Shown in pieces: positions 5,992 through 7,060 of a stretch of 7,060 nt of DNA. The stretch lies in assembly GCA_002440805.1 (NCBI GenBank), contig DJVD01000074.1:467-7526 (forward strand). Direction: 5' to 3'. Source of the stretch: Chloroflexi bacterium UBA6265 (GTDB lineage: Bacteria > Chloroflexota > Chloroflexia > Thermomicrobiales > UBA6265). Position 1 is the first letter of the stretch; each line of letters opens with the position of its first letter. Under the pieces are notes generated by a model. The model was not told where the DNA came from and made no database searches. It saw only the letters and a program-made list of their open reading frames with translations. A program made the position numbers and the translations under genes.

Positions 5992-6402
5992 GTGTCCGAC
6001 ACGCATTCCCCGGAACAACCAACCGCATTTGTTGATGCCAGCGCGATTGTTGCCATGGTCGATCGTAATGATCGCTCCCACGCCGACGCCGTGGATGCCT
6101 ACCATGGGTTGAAAGATCAACACTATCGCCTGTTCACCACCAACCTGGTACTGGCGGAGGTGGTGCAGTTGCTCAACGATGGTGTCGGCGCCGATGTGGC
6201 CCGCCAATTCCTGCGCGATCACCGACTTGCGGTCTACCATGCTACGGAGGAAGACGAAGCTCGTGCCGTGGCGATGGTCATGACTTCGCGTAGCCAACGC
6301 GGGTTGAGCTATGTGGATGCCGTGAGCCTGGTGGTCATGGAGAAGTTAGGCGTTGGCGATGCGTTTGTGGTGGATACGACCTTCCTTGCTGAAGCCAATT
6401 AG
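5992..6402 (+). CDS. PIN-domain ribonuclease, probable toxin of a type II TA-like module
   Basis: PIN domains are metal-dependent endoribonucleases; VapC-type toxins cut tRNA or rRNA. This 136-residue protein has the fold's landmarks: AFVDASAIVAMVDRND (12-27, D15), TTNLVLAEVVQLL (49-61, E56), GLSYVDAVSLVVMEKLGV (104-121, D109) and AFVVDTTFLAEAN (124-136, D128). The four acidic residues expected to bind Mg2+ or Mn2+ are all present, so it should be active. The start is GTG 5992, since GAGAGAG (5978-5984), which overlaps the preceding stop, lies 7 bases upstream; the frame is open further upstream but that part is antisense-like sequence over the HTH gene. Position directly behind an HTH gene and likely translational coupling support a toxin-antitoxin reading. 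A housekeeping RNase role remains possible. Confidence 0.87.
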   Translation: MSDTHSPEQPTAFVDASAIVAMVDRNDRSHADAVDAYHGLKDQHYRLFTTNLVLAEVVQLLNDGVGADVARQFLRDHRLAVYHATEEDEARAVAMVMTSRSQRGLSYVDAVSLVVMEKLGVGDAFVVDTTFLAEAN

Positions 6403-6414
6403 GAGAGCACCTTC

Positions 6415-6798
6415 ATGGCGATTTCTCATACCAAGACGTGCCCCGAATGCGGCGCAATCAATGACGCAAACGACTTGTTCTGCAAGGACTGCGGTGGCAG
6501 CCTCGCAATGGTGACCGCCAACACAGACCAAACCTCCGCGTTCGTACCGGTGCAGCAGGCAGACAACACCCAAACCACGGCTGTAGCGCCTGCGGTGGCC
6601 CCACAACCGGTGCAACCGTACCCATACGCTCCTGAGGAAATGCAGCCTGCCCGCGGTACCATGCCTGTCCAGGAAAGTGCTCGAGGCGCGGTGCTTGGCT
6701 GGTTGGCAGCAACGCTTTTCCTGCTCATCGTCGGATTTTTCGTGTGGTCGAGCTTGCTGAGCGAGGCGGCCCGCGACAGGTTCACTGGAATCTTCTAG
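6415..6798 (+). CDS. Zinc-ribbon protein with C-terminal membrane anchor
   Basis: The 127-residue protein has an N-terminal zinc ribbon, CPECG at 9-13 and CKDCG at 23-27 with 10 residues between the pairs. An Ala/Pro/Gln/Thr-rich, probably disordered linker follows (about 35-88). One hydrophobic segment, GAVLGWLAATLFLLIVGFFV (91-110, continuing to about 115), precedes a short basic end (RDRFTGIF). The ribbon would face the cytoplasm. Such tail-anchored double-Cys ribbon proteins are common and mostly uncharacterised. The Shine-Dalgarno AGGAGAG (6401-6407) overlaps the PIN stop codon and lies 7 bases before ATG 6415, so the gene is translated as the third cistron of the HTH-PIN operon. Whether it takes part in toxin control is unknown. 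Its stop overlaps the stop of the opposing DUF402 gene in the palindrome CTAG. Confidence 0.82.
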   Translation: MAISHTKTCPECGAINDANDLFCKDCGGSLAMVTANTDQTSAFVPVQQADNTQTTAVAPAVAPQPVQPYPYAPEEMQPARGTMPVQESARGAVLGWLAATLFLLIVGFFVWSSLLSEAARDRFTGIF

Positions 6799-7060
6799 AT
6801 ATCCCACCTGCCGGATTCGATTTCAGCCAGGAGTTCAGTGGCTGCGGCCCGAATCTGGGCTGCAAGGTGGGGGTGCGAAGCTGGCACCCCGCTCGCCAGG
6901 AACTCGTCTTCATCCATCAACGTGACGGTTCCATCTGGACTCTTAACCACATCCAGCCAGTGATCTTCCCAGTACAGCACAGGGCCACCATGATGGTCGA
7001 GTTCCAGACGGGAGGGCGCGGTGACGTTGGCGTACACGCCTCCCGGGCTGCCATCGCGCC
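6795..7060 (-). CDS. DUF402 family protein, C-terminal part, cut by the right edge
   Basis: The frame is open from the window edge to TAG at 6797-6795 and gives 87 codons. An internal GTG at 7037 is not a credible start, because the frame continues upstream as RDGSPGG and the match to the family spans it. The pattern GVYANVTAPS, then WLDVVKSPDGTVTLMDEDEF, then a C-terminal helix (AQIRAAATELLAEIESGRW) fits the DUF402/FomD-like fold, in which Asp and Glu residues of the D-x-V-x-x-x-PDG and DEDEF motifs bind divalent metal. Characterised relatives hydrolyse nucleoside diphosphates or nucleotide-phosphonates; the substrate here cannot be told. The N-terminal half is outside the window. The gene is convergent with the zinc-ribbon gene with no intergenic space. 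Confidence 0.75.
   Translation of the reverse strand, partial: RDGSPGGVYANVTAPSRLELDHHGGPVLYWEDHWLDVVKSPDGTVTLMDEDEFLASGVPASHPHLAAQIRAAATELLAEIESGRWDI

Noticed and set aside
5655..6402. A prophage or integrative-element excision module
   Set aside because: The HTH is of excisionase type, but there is no integrase, attachment repeat or phage gene, and the PIN neighbour points to a toxin-antitoxin role.

Overview
The window is a gene-dense piece of bacterial chromosome of moderately high G+C with good Shine-Dalgarno sites. It carries mostly housekeeping or 'conserved unknown' genes rather than a mobile island. The LytR-CpsA-Psr (LCP) protein with a Pro/Thr/Ser-rich linker, the 'MMPLPNR' type of ribonuclease Z, and the excisionase-type HTH/PIN pair would suit a Chloroflexota lineage or another Gram-positive-like soil or sediment bacterium. 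That placement is inference from protein style only. I see no rRNA, tRNA, CRISPR array, insertion sequence or phage gene.

Layout. Bases 1-1445 (minus strand) hold a GH29 alpha-L-fucosidase and, just downstream, the first 43 codons of an unidentified gene cut by the left edge. A 184-base divergent spacer separates the fucosidase from an LCP family cell-wall ligase on the plus strand (1630-2850). The LCP gene's 3' end overlaps by 12 bases the 3' end of a minus-strand ribonuclease Z gene (2839-3771). Bases 3772-4130 are a 359-base stretch without an intact gene. It contains a good sigma70-type promoter, a 17-codon ORF that reads like the N-terminus of a universal stress protein (possible relic), and a two-hairpin element abutting the Shine-Dalgarno of the next gene, which encodes an RNHCP zinc-binding protein (4131-4595, GTG start). 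A strong hairpin separates it from a convergent metallo-beta-lactamase-fold hydrolase (4635-5561, minus).

Bases 5580-6798 form a tight plus-strand operon: a consensus TATAAT box, an excisionase-type HTH protein, a PIN-domain ribonuclease with an intact acidic tetrad, and a zinc-ribbon protein with one C-terminal membrane segment. At both junctions the next gene's Shine-Dalgarno overlaps the previous stop codon, so translation is probably coupled. The first two genes have the architecture of a type II toxin-antitoxin module; the third, membrane-anchored gene is the unusual part. The window ends in the C-terminal part of a minus-strand DUF402 protein whose stop codon shares the palindrome CTAG with the stop of the zinc-ribbon gene.

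The genes do not form one pathway. The items most worth following are the HTH/PIN/zinc-ribbon operon and the structured leader in front of the RNHCP gene. I do not see a clear-cut new defence or metabolic system.
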